Assembly (NCBI RefSeq): GCF_026262505.1
Contig: NC_067207.1
Span: forward strand, 62,001 to 126,000
DNA: 64,000 bases
Direction: 5' to 3'
Source: Trichomonas vaginalis G3
Taxonomy: Eukaryota; Parabasalia; Trichomonadida; Trichomonadidae
In this document: positions 1 through 9,047 of the stretch, one piece after another
Layout: the number at the start of each line of letters is the position of its first letter
How positions within the stretch are numbered: position 1 is the stretch's first letter
Notes under the pieces: model-generated
Database searches by the model: none
What the model was told of the DNA's origin: nothing
What the model saw: the letters and a program-made list of their open reading frames with translations, nothing else
Made by a program: the position numbers and the translations under genes

Positions 1-2866
1 ATGTTAATACAATATCATTCTTGTCAGAGGTACCGATCTTTATTTGGCCATTTCCTTTCAGAACATATTGCTTTTGAGAATCTATATCTGAACTATATGC
101 TGCTGCTTTAATTGATCCTTCACCAGATATTTCAATGATACCGCTTTCTTTGAATAAATAATTAGAGCTTCCATTATTAATTGTAATTTTTTCGCTTTCA
201 GAATCTGGGAATAAAGCAACCATTGTTTGAGGTTTAATAAAATACTTGTTTGGTTGAAGAATTAGGTTTCCATTTGAAATTATTGTAATTTCAGTGAGAA
301 TCGAAGTACCATTTGATATTTTCTTATATTGTTGTTGTGAATCTGAGCTTTCAATATAAATTGCTTTTATCTGATCTGACTTTTTAATGCAATACTTCTT
401 TTGGACATCAATTTCCTCTTTCTTTGTTGTCCATGTTGATGTCCTACTATCGAACATATTCAATGTCAGATTTGAATTTATGTCAGGATTATAAATAAAG
501 TAGCAATAGCTAGACTTATCATCCAACTTTTCTGTATCAACTGAAAATGCACGATTTACTGGATTCAATAAAACATCATATCCTACTGCATTGGTAAAAT
601 TAATTAATTCATGTGATTTGAATTCATCTTTATAAATCCATTTTGTGTAAATCTCCTTATTATAAATGACCAAGTAATTATCAGGTATTGAATATAACAC
701 TGGCCAATTTCTTCCATCGGATAGAATAGATTTAACTGAATAGGATGAGCCACAAATGCAAGTGTATTTAATTCCATTTTTCTGTCGGTATAATATAATT
801 ATTGCTACACCCATTTCAGCACCAAGTTTACTGGGGCATGGATCCTGATTTCCAGTAAAAATATCATAAATTTTTACTTGTTCATTTCCATAAATATTGA
901 TTTCATTGGTTTGAAAAAGAAGAGCATAAGGAGCATAGGAATAAAAGTTATAAGGAATTGCCACAAAATATTGACTTTTAACAGATAATTTGTTCGAATA
1001 TTTAAATGCAGACTCTATAAGCTTATTGGTTTGGAAGTATAAAAGTGTGAAATTTGATGTGAATCTCAAATATTGTAATTTTTCTTGTTTAAAGAAATAG
1101 ATATCATAGAGATTAGCTGACTTAATTATTAGGCCTGTATCTGCGCTACAATTAACTTCTATACCATCATAGATTGGCCAAACATTATATTTTCCGAATG
1201 GAAGATTAAGTGTCATATTTTCAAATAATGGATTGAAGTCTTCAATTGTTGGTTCAGAATGTCTTCGATGTGGAGGATAAAATATGCCTGAAAACTCATC
1301 ATTTTCTATATTGTCTGTTTTCTTCGATTTTTTGATATAAGTTAAACCTATTGTTTGCTGCCGAGATGTCTGCATTTGGAAATAATTGTAATTACTCCAT
1401 GATCCACCTTGATCACTTTGCGCTTGATCAATGTAAATACCAACAGGATACTCAGAATTCATAAATAAATCTGTTTTAATTGATGATATGAATATCAATG
1501 ATGTTTTTTCTGCTGTTATATATACATTTTTCCCAAAATAATTTATCAATATTGCAGTCGATAAATTTTCATCTATGGAAATTTGAAATCCTTTCATTAA
1601 GTTCTTTTGACTGTTTTTGGCTTTGAATCTTATTTTTGATCCTATTGGATAGAATAATTTAAGATCATTTCCGCCTTCATCAACAAAATTTTTATGATTT
1701 GTAATGATGTTTGTATCATAAAAATCAAATACAATGGTAGAAAATTTAACCGTATCAAAATTGTGGGTAAAAAGACCTATTGTATACCACTTGAATTCAT
1801 TAGGAGAAGGTTCGGGCATTGGGTCATCTGTTACTGGTTCCTGTGTTGTACTAAAAACTTCTACTTTTGAAGGGATTGTATCTGCAGGATTTTTAGGGAA
1901 CATTTTTGGAAAAATCCATTTACTACCTATAAATTTCATAGGTAATTCATAAAAAGTATTTGCTTTATAACTTACATCTTCAATTTGAAATGGAATTTCA
2001 TTATAAACAAAGACATCATAATTTTTCGGTTTTCGATCGATAATAAAATCTCTAGCTATATAATTTTTAAAAAGACATCCAATATTATTATTGTAGAAAA
2101 ATGAAGAAAATAAATTGAACCTCAATGTTTGTTGCCCATTACAAGTGATCGTATAATTTTTCCACTCGACAAAGTTTGTTAACTGAATTTCGTTTGAATT
2201 AAAACCACTTATATCTTGAAAGTATAAATAGAAAATATAATTAGACTTGACATCATTATAAATAGTTATTTTCCTTGAATTGCTAATTTGACACGTGATA
2301 ATTTTATTAAACATTGCATCTGTAAATATAATAGAAAAATCCGTATCCCTTTTGAATTCAGATTCATAATTTCCATAGAATGCAGGCGTAGTTGTTACCT
2401 GGTTCTGTAATGCATTTTGTACAACTTTAAACTTGACTGTCTTAGGGCCGATGTTTTTATATTCTATTATTTTCACTTTTCTTTGATTATAATAAATATT
2501 CATCTTATTTAAACTTATGAAGTGAATATCGGAAACTGAAGTGTTGATTACATAGTCACCAGGTAATGGATCAATTAGAGCTAAACTATCTTCGAAGAAA
2601 TTCCAAGTACATGTAAAAGTAACTTCTTTATCAATTCCTTTTCCCTTAAATAGATACTGAGCTGTTTTCGATACAATTTTTGCTCTTTTAAATTTATAAA
2701 TATCAAGGTCAAATATGCAATCATCATCAGAACCATGGCATATTAAGAGATTACTATATGCGTTTTGTGATAAATTGATAATAAAATCATCTTTAACATT
2801 GATTTCAGTAGGTTGGTCTTTAACAATGTAATATGTATTTATTGCGAGGTTGAATAACCAAAGCAT
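1..2866 (-). CDS. Large secreted or surface protein, 5' part (3' end beyond window)
   Basis: The frame opens at an ATG at 2866, seven codons after an in-frame TAG, and stays open to the window edge, about 955 codons with no stop. The N-terminus (MLWLFNLAINTYYI) is hydrophobic and almost uncharged, like a signal peptide. The rest is rich in N, Y, F, I, K and T with few cysteines and reads as a long run of beta-rich segments; I see no catalytic motif. Composition and a short hydrophobic N-terminus resemble the gene at 27094, but I cannot show homology by eye. Trichomonads have large families of secreted and surface proteins of this look, so that is the inferred class. Function unknown. The coding call is strong because such a long open frame is unlikely by chance in DNA this AT-rich. 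Confidence 0.8.
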   Translation of the reverse strand, partial: MLWLFNLAINTYYIVKDQPTEINVKDDFIINLSQNAYSNLLICHGSDDDCIFDLDIYKFKRAKIVSKTAQYLFKGKGIDKEVTFTCTWNFFEDSLALIDPLPGDYVINTSVSDIHFISLNKMNIYYNQRKVKIIEYKNIGPKTVKFKVVQNALQNQVTTTPAFYGNYESEFKRDTDFSIIFTDAMFNKIITCQISNSRKITIYNDVKSNYIFYLYFQDISGFNSNEIQLTNFVEWKNYTITCNGQQTLRFNLFSSFFYNNNIGCLFKNYIARDFIIDRKPKNYDVFVYNEIPFQIEDVSYKANTFYELPMKFIGSKWIFPKMFPKNPADTIPSKVEVFSTTQEPVTDDPMPEPSPNEFKWYTIGLFTHNFDTVKFSTIVFDFYDTNIITNHKNFVDEGGNDLKLFYPIGSKIRFKAKNSQKNLMKGFQISIDENLSTAILINYFGKNVYITAEKTSLIFISSIKTDLFMNSEYPVGIYIDQAQSDQGGSWSNYNYFQMQTSRQQTIGLTYIKKSKKTDNIENDEFSGIFYPPHRRHSEPTIEDFNPLFENMTLNLPFGKYNVWPIYDGIEVNCSADTGLIIKSANLYDIYFFKQEKLQYLRFTSNFTLLYFQTNKLIESAFKYSNKLSVKSQYFVAIPYNFYSYAPYALLFQTNEINIYGNEQVKIYDIFTGNQDPCPSKLGAEMGVAIIILYRQKNGIKYTCICGSSYSVKSILSDGRNWPVLYSIPDNYLVIYNKEIYTKWIYKDEFKSHELINFTNAVGYDVLLNPVNRAFSVDTEKLDDKSSYCYFIYNPDINSNLTLNMFDSRTSTWTTKKEEIDVQKKYCIKKSDQIKAIYIESSDSQQQYKKISNGTSILTEITIISNGNLILQPNKYFIKPQTMVALFPDSESEKITINNGSSNYLFKESGIIEISGEGSIKAAAYSSDIDSQKQYVLKGNGQIKIGTSDKNDIVLT

Positions 2867-3419
2867 AAAAAAAATGTCAAACCGCTAGCAGGGATACAAA
2901 ATTATTTTAACTTTAAAGTCAAAGTCAGAATTTTTTTTTCTTAAACTTTCAAAATTTAAAAGCACAAACAAATATATATTTCTTAAATCATGGTATTGTT
3001 CCATATTAAGTTCTGTCAAAATGTAAGCTATTCAATTCTATCGTCGGGGGAAGTATCACAAATCTATCAATTTTTTTGTAAAAGTATACAAAAACATATG
3101 GTGTTCAATTAGTTTATAATAATATAAATATTAAGATTATCCAAAATAAGAAAAACTAGGTTTTGAGAACACTTTTGAGATGATAATCAAAATATTTTGA
3201 TTGAAAAATAATATATTATTTATCAGATATAGAATGGATTTTTTCAAATTTAAAAATTCTGAAAAATGAACAGTTTTGTAAAGTAAAAAAATGAACGAAA
3301 ACTCGAGACCTCGTATTCCAAATGAATGGGTAAGATATATGTATGAAAAACTTGAAAGTGGTGAGTAATGATGTAGGGTTGTTAAAAATATCAAAAATTA
3401 GCGTTTTGAAGACACCATG
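2867..3419. other. Intergenic DNA upstream of the surface-protein gene
   Basis: AT-rich DNA with no convincing gene. It holds one copy of a dispersed repeat (2991-3055) and ends in a 16-bp perfect palindrome (3410-3425) at which the Maverick block begins. Short open frames on the minus strand here have no start context or recognisable content. Confidence 0.6.
2991..3055 (+). repeat. Dispersed repeat, copy 1
   Basis: A 31-bp core (3002-3032) is identical to the reverse complement of 58131-58161, and weaker similarity continues on both sides, including a TCGTCG-plus-purine tract. Both copies lie in intergenic DNA. Probably a decayed mobile element or a shared regulatory segment; I cannot tell which. 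Confidence 0.65.
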
Positions 3420-3425
3420 GTGTCT
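3420..3425. repeat. Left 6-bp target-site duplication (GTGTCT)
   Basis: GTGTCT directly precedes the left end of copy A and recurs directly after the right end of copy B (53284-53289). Polintons are known to make 6-bp duplications, so these two outer ends look like the ends of one original insertion. Confidence 0.75.
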
Positions 3426-4237
3426 AGTAGTATATGAGTGCGGGTTTAGTGACTTTTTTTGTTTCATCTATATATAGACGATGCATTAAAATATATTTAT
3501 TTATAAATCATTAAAAAAATTAACATTAATTTTAAAATAATTTATTTTTTTATCTTTTATAAAAGAAGCTATATATAGATGATGTCAGATATTCCGCGAT
3601 TAATTAAACATTGTTTAAATCCTGAATGGGTTAAACTTCAATTTAAAAATGAAGATTGTGAATTATTAAATGAATATGAAAGCCAAATAAGCTAATGAGG
3701 TATAAATATAATGATAAAGAATATTTAATTTCATGGAATCAATGGAGTCATAATCAAAGACCTCATAAACGAGAAGAAGAAATTGAAAATAATGAAATGG
3801 AAATCATTGATGACATTAAAGAGGATGGAATTCCTAAATTTTGTAGAAAAACCTTTAGAACTAAGTTAGGAGCATATAAACGTAGAGTATTAAATCCTGA
3901 ATATCTTAAACATCAATTTAAAAAGGAAGACTGTGAATTATTAAACGTTAATGAATATGAAAATGCTAAATCAAAACTGAGATATAAATATATTGGAAGT
4001 GATGAAAGGTGTAAAGATAAAGATAAAGTTTATTCAGTTTCATATAATAACTGGCACACGTTGGGGATAAGAAAACATTTAGGAGATTATGGTAAAAGTT
4101 CCGAATTCTTCAAATCTAGTATGTATGAGAGAGTAAAAGAAATCAGATATAATTATCATTCATGAATGAAAAATAAACTTTAAAAATTCATGTCTTACAT
4201 TTTTTGAAATAATTTATTTTTTTTAATTCGTATGAAA
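3426..4237 (+). repeat. Terminal repeat type T1 (left end of copy A)
   Basis: About 0.81 kb matching, in inverse orientation, the right end of copy B (52476-53283). It contains an open frame for a small domain-repeat protein. The outermost 40 bp are shared with the T2 ends and with copy C. Confidence 0.85.
3579..4165 (+). pseudogene. Terminal-repeat-encoded protein with two copies of an endonuclease-associated-type domain (broken)
   Basis: The coding stretch lies inside the T1 terminal repeat. It shows two related units of about 50 residues, each of the form NPE-x-(V/L)-K-x-QF-K-x-EDCELLN-x-(N)EY, then (R)YKY and a W-containing strand. This pattern recalls the small DNA-recognition domains seen singly or repeated in giant-virus and homing-endonuclease-like proteins, where it normally carries a zinc-binding pair that is not obvious here. 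The assignment is from memory of the family and weak. The same gene, inverted, is at 52552-53130. Broken in both places. Confidence 0.5.
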
Positions 4238-5339
4238 ATGAGTGTCAAGACTAACGACGTTAAAAAATTGGGATTCACAAACGAGGAAATAAAGGATATA
4301 TTAGAGGAGGCGAGTTATGAAGTTAATAAATATTATTTAAGAAATTGTCAAAAATTCGCGGAGTTATTAAATGATTTAGATTATGATGGAAAATGAATAA
4401 AGATGATTATAAATTTCTTATATCCCACATCTGAAGAAGAAAAACCTAAAGAACCTGATGTTTTCCCTGAATATTATGAAGAACGGATTAAAGATGATGA
4501 ATATTGATGAAATTGAAAGACTGGAAAAAATAAGAATGAAATAGATGAAAAAATTAAGGAATTAAGAGAGTTGAAAAATATAATGAGAATGAAGTAGAGG
4601 GTTTAATGAATATCCCAGCTTCAGAATCAGAAGTTCAAAAATCTCATGAAGAAAGATATAAAAATTACTTTTTGGAATCTACTAAAAATTTATTAGATGG
4701 TGAAATAGATGAAACACTTTCAGAAGAAGGCACAAATTTATTCATAAACATAAGTTACAATTTATTGACGATGGAGATTATCCATGTATATTACTTTCAC
4801 CTCCTCTTGATTCTGAAAAATTCAAAAAAGCACTGAAAAATGTAACATATGCAACAAATACGATTAAGAAAGAAGACCATGATATTTACACAAATTATTA
4901 TTTAAATAAATGTGCAGGTGTTGATAAAGTTTTTGATTTGTTAGATAAAATATCAAAAGAAACAATTGGTACATATAAAATTTTATGCGATTGTGGTTTC
5001 ATTATTGAAGATACTAATAATGTTTCATATGAAAGAACAGCACCGAAGGAAGACGAAGTTGAAAGGTCTATACCATTCGTTATTAAGAATATAAAAGATA
5101 TGAAAACTTATAAACATTATATTTATTCATTTATTTCAGAAAAAATGGAAGCAACCCATAAAACATCATCTCATCATTTTATAGCTATTCATACATTCCT
5201 TTTCAAAGTTGTGAAATTAAATAAGACAGGAATTAGATTTAATGTATCAGGGTACGCATTCTTGAGTAAATTAAAATGTATTCGTCACGTCGCAGATGAT
5301 AAAAATTTATGTGTTCTTAATTCATTTTATGGACTTTAG
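4232..5339 (+). pseudogene. Maverick hypothetical protein, copy A (broken)
   Basis: Matches the 36033-37145 gene of copy B almost exactly but is broken here. The protein type has a charged helical N-terminal half and a C-terminal half with several aromatic and cysteine residues; I recognise no motif. It sits first in the rightward operon-like series, directly before the polymerase. Role unknown. Confidence 0.6.
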
Positions 5340-5402
5340 CCCTGGACTTTAAAAAAATAAACTTTATTTTTATTTATTTTTTAATTTTTTATTCTTACAT
5401 AA
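5340..5402 (+). promoter_or_regulatory. AT-only spacer upstream of polymerase B
   Basis: A 63-bp spacer ending in a T-tract plus TTACATAAATG at the start codon. Similar T-tract/TAA-rich strings stand before most element genes on both strands, so this is probably the element's own promoter type. The first bases hold a GGACTTTAG-CCC-TGGACTTT imperfect repeat related in look to the GC-rich palindromes described elsewhere. Confidence 0.45.
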
Positions 5403-8400
5403 ATGAACAAAAACGGAACAGCTAAAATGAATGATAATCAAATAAGAGCCGAAGGTAGAAGGTTATTTAAACGCTTCTATAACATTCCTGATGGTGTTAA
5501 TCCTAAAACTCGTAGAAGTTATTTAAATGAAGCCATAGATGCATATGAAGGATTTGACATTTCATCAGAAAGTGAGAGGTTAGCAAGAATGTTAAACGTT
5601 AATATTGATTTTTATTATTGTGACCCTCAACCAGAAGACGTAGACATAAATAAGGTAGACTTTCCATTAGTGGAATCAATAATGATAGATCCAGAATTTG
5701 AAACAGTAAATATTTTATTAACACAGAGTCCATGTGGAAAACTTCACGCTGACAGAATTACAGACGTTGAAGCACTCACAGGATATAAAGTTTGCCCCTT
5801 TTGCAAAGAAGAAGTATATTCTATCCGTGATGACCCAGAAAGGAAAAACCAAAGAAGATTTTTAAAGCATTGTGAGAAATGTAAAGAAAATAATGGAAGA
5901 TTAATTCAAGACGTTCAATTGCAAAACACACAACAACCATATGCACCACATATCACGAAACAGAAGATATATCAATGGCTATTAGCACATAATTTGCAGG
6001 AATATTATAAACCAACAAGATATTATATTACTTTTGACTTCGAAACATTAGAGACTAAAGAAGAACTTCAACTTTCTGAATGTGCAACTTTGAACGCTTA
6101 CTTAAAACCATTTATGGTATCATCAACTGTCAAAATAAAGCCGCAAACGGACTCTTTGAGTCCTGAAGGTCTTTCAGACCGAAGCGGCGAGGTCGTAGAC
6201 CGTGATAAAACATTTACGAGGAATTTTTGCTTAACATCAAGTGATTCGTTCATCTCTGATTGGATTGAATTTTTATTTTCAACCTGTTCATTAGTTGCTA
6301 AATCAAATATTGAACAATATGAAGAATTAATGAAGCCGCAAACGGACCAAACGGCGGGGACTTTGTCCCATACATTAAATGAAAAACAGAAGGAAGCATT
6401 TAAAGAACTTCTAGATGAGGAATTCAATAAAGTGAATATCATAGGTTTTAATTCGGGAAAGTTTGATTTAAATTTAATTCTTCGTGATTTAAACACTGCA
6501 AAATGGAAAATAAAATCAATGCTGGGTTCTTCTTCTCAATTTAAGCAAATCATTGTAAAGAAAACAAACTGTCCATATGAATTAAGATTTATTGACATCA
6601 GAAATTATATAGCGGGTGGAACATTAGACCAATTCACTCAAGATTTCGGAAACAATAAATCACGTGTTAAATCCTTTTTCCCTTATCAATTCATCACATG
6701 GGAGAATTACGAAGATGAATTATATAAAGTGGAACCATTCACTCAAGATTCATTTTATTCAGCATTAACTCAAGAAACAATATCCGATTCAGATTATCAA
6801 ATATATCTCAATGATGCTAAAAATTTTGAGAATAGATTAGAATATTTTATTCATTATTGCAATAAAGACGTTGAAATTATGATTGACCCAATTGATAAAA
6901 TTATTGAAGAAACATTTGTTTATAAAATTGACATGCTTCATAATCTTTCTTTATCATCGAATGCATCAATGATTCGTTACGCGTTAGCATATAAGAACTT
7001 CAATCCTAACGAAACATATCCAGAAGAAGAAAATGTGGAATCAAGTTTTGAATTAACAAAAAAGTATTGGAAATATAAAATTGATTCATATAAGAAACAA
7101 GATGAAAAAGCAGAAAGGGATACTAAAAACAATGTTTCAATGGATGACTATCAATACTATCACGATTTAATCCTTTCATCTAAATGCAAAATGTGTGGTA
7201 AAGCGTTTACATATGCTAATAAACCAACATTAGATAGAATCGATAATGAAAAACCACATACCAAAGAAAATTGTCAGTTAATGTGTTGTTATTGCAATGT
7301 CGTAAAATCAAATAAAGATGAAGATGTTCAACGTTTAAGAATCAATTTAAGAAATTATACATTAAAAAATAATTTACCAATGACTCTAGATTCAGTTGAA
7401 GCTTATCACATCCTCCGTAATGGAATTACTGGTGGTTTATCAAATGTTCAACATAGAGTAAATCTTAAAGGAATCACGCACATTAATAAACTTTCATATA
7501 ATCCAGAAACTAAAACTGTATCAAATGAGGACACTTCCAACATTATGACTCATTTCGTTGGTGTTGACTTTAATTCATTATATCCTTCATCATTTTCATC
7601 TAATCCTCATGATTTCATTCAATATACTGACCATAAAATGTATATGCCGGGAAGATTGAATGGTGTTATCATTTGTGATACAGCAACAAAGAAAGCAAAA
7701 GCACTGGGAATAATTAAGAAGAAAAATACTTTATTCGTGGCTGAAGTAAAGGGTCACATTGATGAAAAATACATTAATGATTACATAAACTTTTTACCAA
7801 TAATAAGAAACTTTGATATTATCACAGATGAAAAAACAATTGGTGGTTTTATGTATAATTACATGAAATCAAACAATCTACCAGTTGACCAGAAACAGAG
7901 GAAATTAACTCAGTTAGCATCAACACACAACCAATATCAACCATTTTCTTCTTATTATCTTTGGTATCTAATAGACAGATTTCATTTTATCATTGATGAC
8001 ATTCAATCAATTTTAACATTTACGAAAAATACTTGTTTTAATGAATTTGCGAATGAATTTATGAACGAAAGACAAAAGGCTGAATTAGAAGGAAATAAAG
8101 GAAAAAGTTTATTTTGCAAGATTTCACTTAATGGATCATATGGTTACGATGCAATGAATACACAAAATTACGCAAAGACTAAAATAATGAATGCACAGAA
8201 GGCACGCGTTGCATGTATGTCAAATAAGTTTAAAAACATAAGAGAAATAGGAGAGGATACGTATCAAGTGATGCTTAAAGATAGATTTTATAGATGTGAT
8301 ACATGTTTACAAGAGGCATTCTTCACTTTAGATAACGCAAAATACTGGTATTTGGTTTTCATTTATGATTTTATGTATAAATGCATGGATGTTAATCGTT

Positions 8401-8945
8401 TTCATTTCATTGAAGGTGATACTGATTCATCTTATTGGGCAATCGCTGGCGACCCAAATCTTCCTAACACTCAAGCATTTCAAGCAATTGTAACCGATAA
8501 AAAATTTTATGATAAAAACATTTACAAATTCGCACCTTTTGATTTCTTCTGTTTTAATGAGAAATTTAAACCTAAATTAAAGAATAAAGCTGAAGAAAAA
8601 GCACATGAGAAGAAGTTATTGGGTTTAGCAATTGAGAAACAAGGTGATAACATGGTTGCTTTATGTCCTAAGTGTTATACTTCATTCAACGGTTCAATTG
8701 ATGGAAGTGATTTTAAAAAGATTGCACAAAAAATGAAAGGAGTTAGTTTACGACAAAATAAACAATTAACACCTAAAAATTATTTGGATATAATAAATGA
8801 TAAAGTGATATTTGATGGTCAGAATATTAATTTACAACTTAAAAACGGGTCAATGACTCGCTTAACAATCGGTAAGACTGCATTAACAGGAGCACACACT
8901 AAGGCTGTATGTTGTGAAAATGGATGTTGTATGCCATTTATTTAA
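5403..8945 (+). CDS. polB: Protein-primed family B DNA polymerase with embedded HNH-type domain (copy A)
   Basis: Replicates the element from its ends using a terminal protein as primer, as known for Polintons, adenoviruses and phi29. The 1180-residue frame shows a C2-HC zinc cluster (about residues 130-160), exonuclease motifs DFE (about 210), NSGKFDLN (about 350) and YCNKD (about 485), then polymerase motifs DFNSLYPS (about 720), K-x3-NGSYG (about 905) and GDTDSSYW (about 1005). Between the exonuclease and palm (about 594-632) lies a C-x2-C...LDRID-x4-H-x3-N...C-x2-C segment of HNH-nuclease type. Two in-frame GC-rich insertions (6138-6203, 6336-6365) are absent from copy B. A second ATG lies eight codons in; the first is used because the upstream T-tract motif abuts it. 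Confidence 0.95.
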   Translation: MNKNGTAKMNDNQIRAEGRRLFKRFYNIPDGVNPKTRRSYLNEAIDAYEGFDISSESERLARMLNVNIDFYYCDPQPEDVDINKVDFPLVESIMIDPEFETVNILLTQSPCGKLHADRITDVEALTGYKVCPFCKEEVYSIRDDPERKNQRRFLKHCEKCKENNGRLIQDVQLQNTQQPYAPHITKQKIYQWLLAHNLQEYYKPTRYYITFDFETLETKEELQLSECATLNAYLKPFMVSSTVKIKPQTDSLSPEGLSDRSGEVVDRDKTFTRNFCLTSSDSFISDWIEFLFSTCSLVAKSNIEQYEELMKPQTDQTAGTLSHTLNEKQKEAFKELLDEEFNKVNIIGFNSGKFDLNLILRDLNTAKWKIKSMLGSSSQFKQIIVKKTNCPYELRFIDIRNYIAGGTLDQFTQDFGNNKSRVKSFFPYQFITWENYEDELYKVEPFTQDSFYSALTQETISDSDYQIYLNDAKNFENRLEYFIHYCNKDVEIMIDPIDKIIEETFVYKIDMLHNLSLSSNASMIRYALAYKNFNPNETYPEEENVESSFELTKKYWKYKIDSYKKQDEKAERDTKNNVSMDDYQYYHDLILSSKCKMCGKAFTYANKPTLDRIDNEKPHTKENCQLMCCYCNVVKSNKDEDVQRLRINLRNYTLKNNLPMTLDSVEAYHILRNGITGGLSNVQHRVNLKGITHINKLSYNPETKTVSNEDTSNIMTHFVGVDFNSLYPSSFSSNPHDFIQYTDHKMYMPGRLNGVIICDTATKKAKALGIIKKKNTLFVAEVKGHIDEKYINDYINFLPIIRNFDIITDEKTIGGFMYNYMKSNNLPVDQKQRKLTQLASTHNQYQPFSSYYLWYLIDRFHFIIDDIQSILTFTKNTCFNEFANEFMNERQKAELEGNKGKSLFCKISLNGSYGYDAMNTQNYAKTKIMNAQKARVACMSNKFKNIREIGEDTYQVMLKDRFYRCDTCLQEAFFTLDNAKYWYLVFIYDFMYKCMDVNRFHFIEGDTDSSYWAIAGDPNLPNTQAFQAIVTDKKFYDKNIYKFAPFDFFCFNEKFKPKLKNKAEEKAHEKKLLGLAIEKQGDNMVALCPKCYTSFNGSIDGSDFKKIAQKMKGVSLRQNKQLTPKNYLDIINDKVIFDGQNINLQLKNGSMTRLTIGKTALTGAHTKAVCCENGCCMPFI
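6138..6203 (+). repeat. GC-rich palindromic micro-insertion P1 inside polB
   Basis: A 66-bp segment (net +63 against copy B, in frame) in otherwise AT-rich coding DNA. It contains nested inverted repeats: GGACT-5-AGTCC (6149-6163), GGTCT-3-AGACC (6168-6180), GGTC-3-GACC (6191-6201) and an outer GCCGC/GCGGC pair (6140-6144 with 6184-6188). It starts with AAGCCGCAAACGGAC, the same string that opens P2. Confidence 0.8.
6336..6365 (+). repeat. GC-rich palindromic micro-insertion P2 inside polB
   Basis: A 30-bp in-frame segment absent from copy B. It starts CCGCAAACGGAC like P1 and ends in the hairpin GGGAC-TTT-GTCCC (6357-6369, the last bases shared with the target). Confidence 0.78.
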
Positions 8946-9047
8946 TAAAATGCCACAGAAGAGACAAAAGGAACCGTAAATAATGGTTTTGATACTATGA
9001 TTCAAAGAGGCGGGCACCCTTAAAACACTTATTTTATTTTTATATAA
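8946..9047 (+). other. Spacer between polB and the next gene
   Basis: A 102-bp spacer. It has a small GGGCACCC palindrome and ends in TTTTATTTTTATATAAATG, the T-tract start motif shared by the element's genes. Confidence 0.5.

Noticed and set aside
1734-1952. Plus-strand frame inside the first surface gene
   Set aside because: Lies opposite a continuous 955-codon frame.
3137-3467. Two short minus-strand frames upstream of copy A
   Set aside because: Low-complexity F/I/S-rich translations of AT-rich DNA; one crosses the element border.
7180-7310. Intein in the polymerase
   Set aside because: No N-terminal Cys/Ser block or C-terminal HN-C/S/T splice junction; the block is short and HNH-like without a splicing domain.
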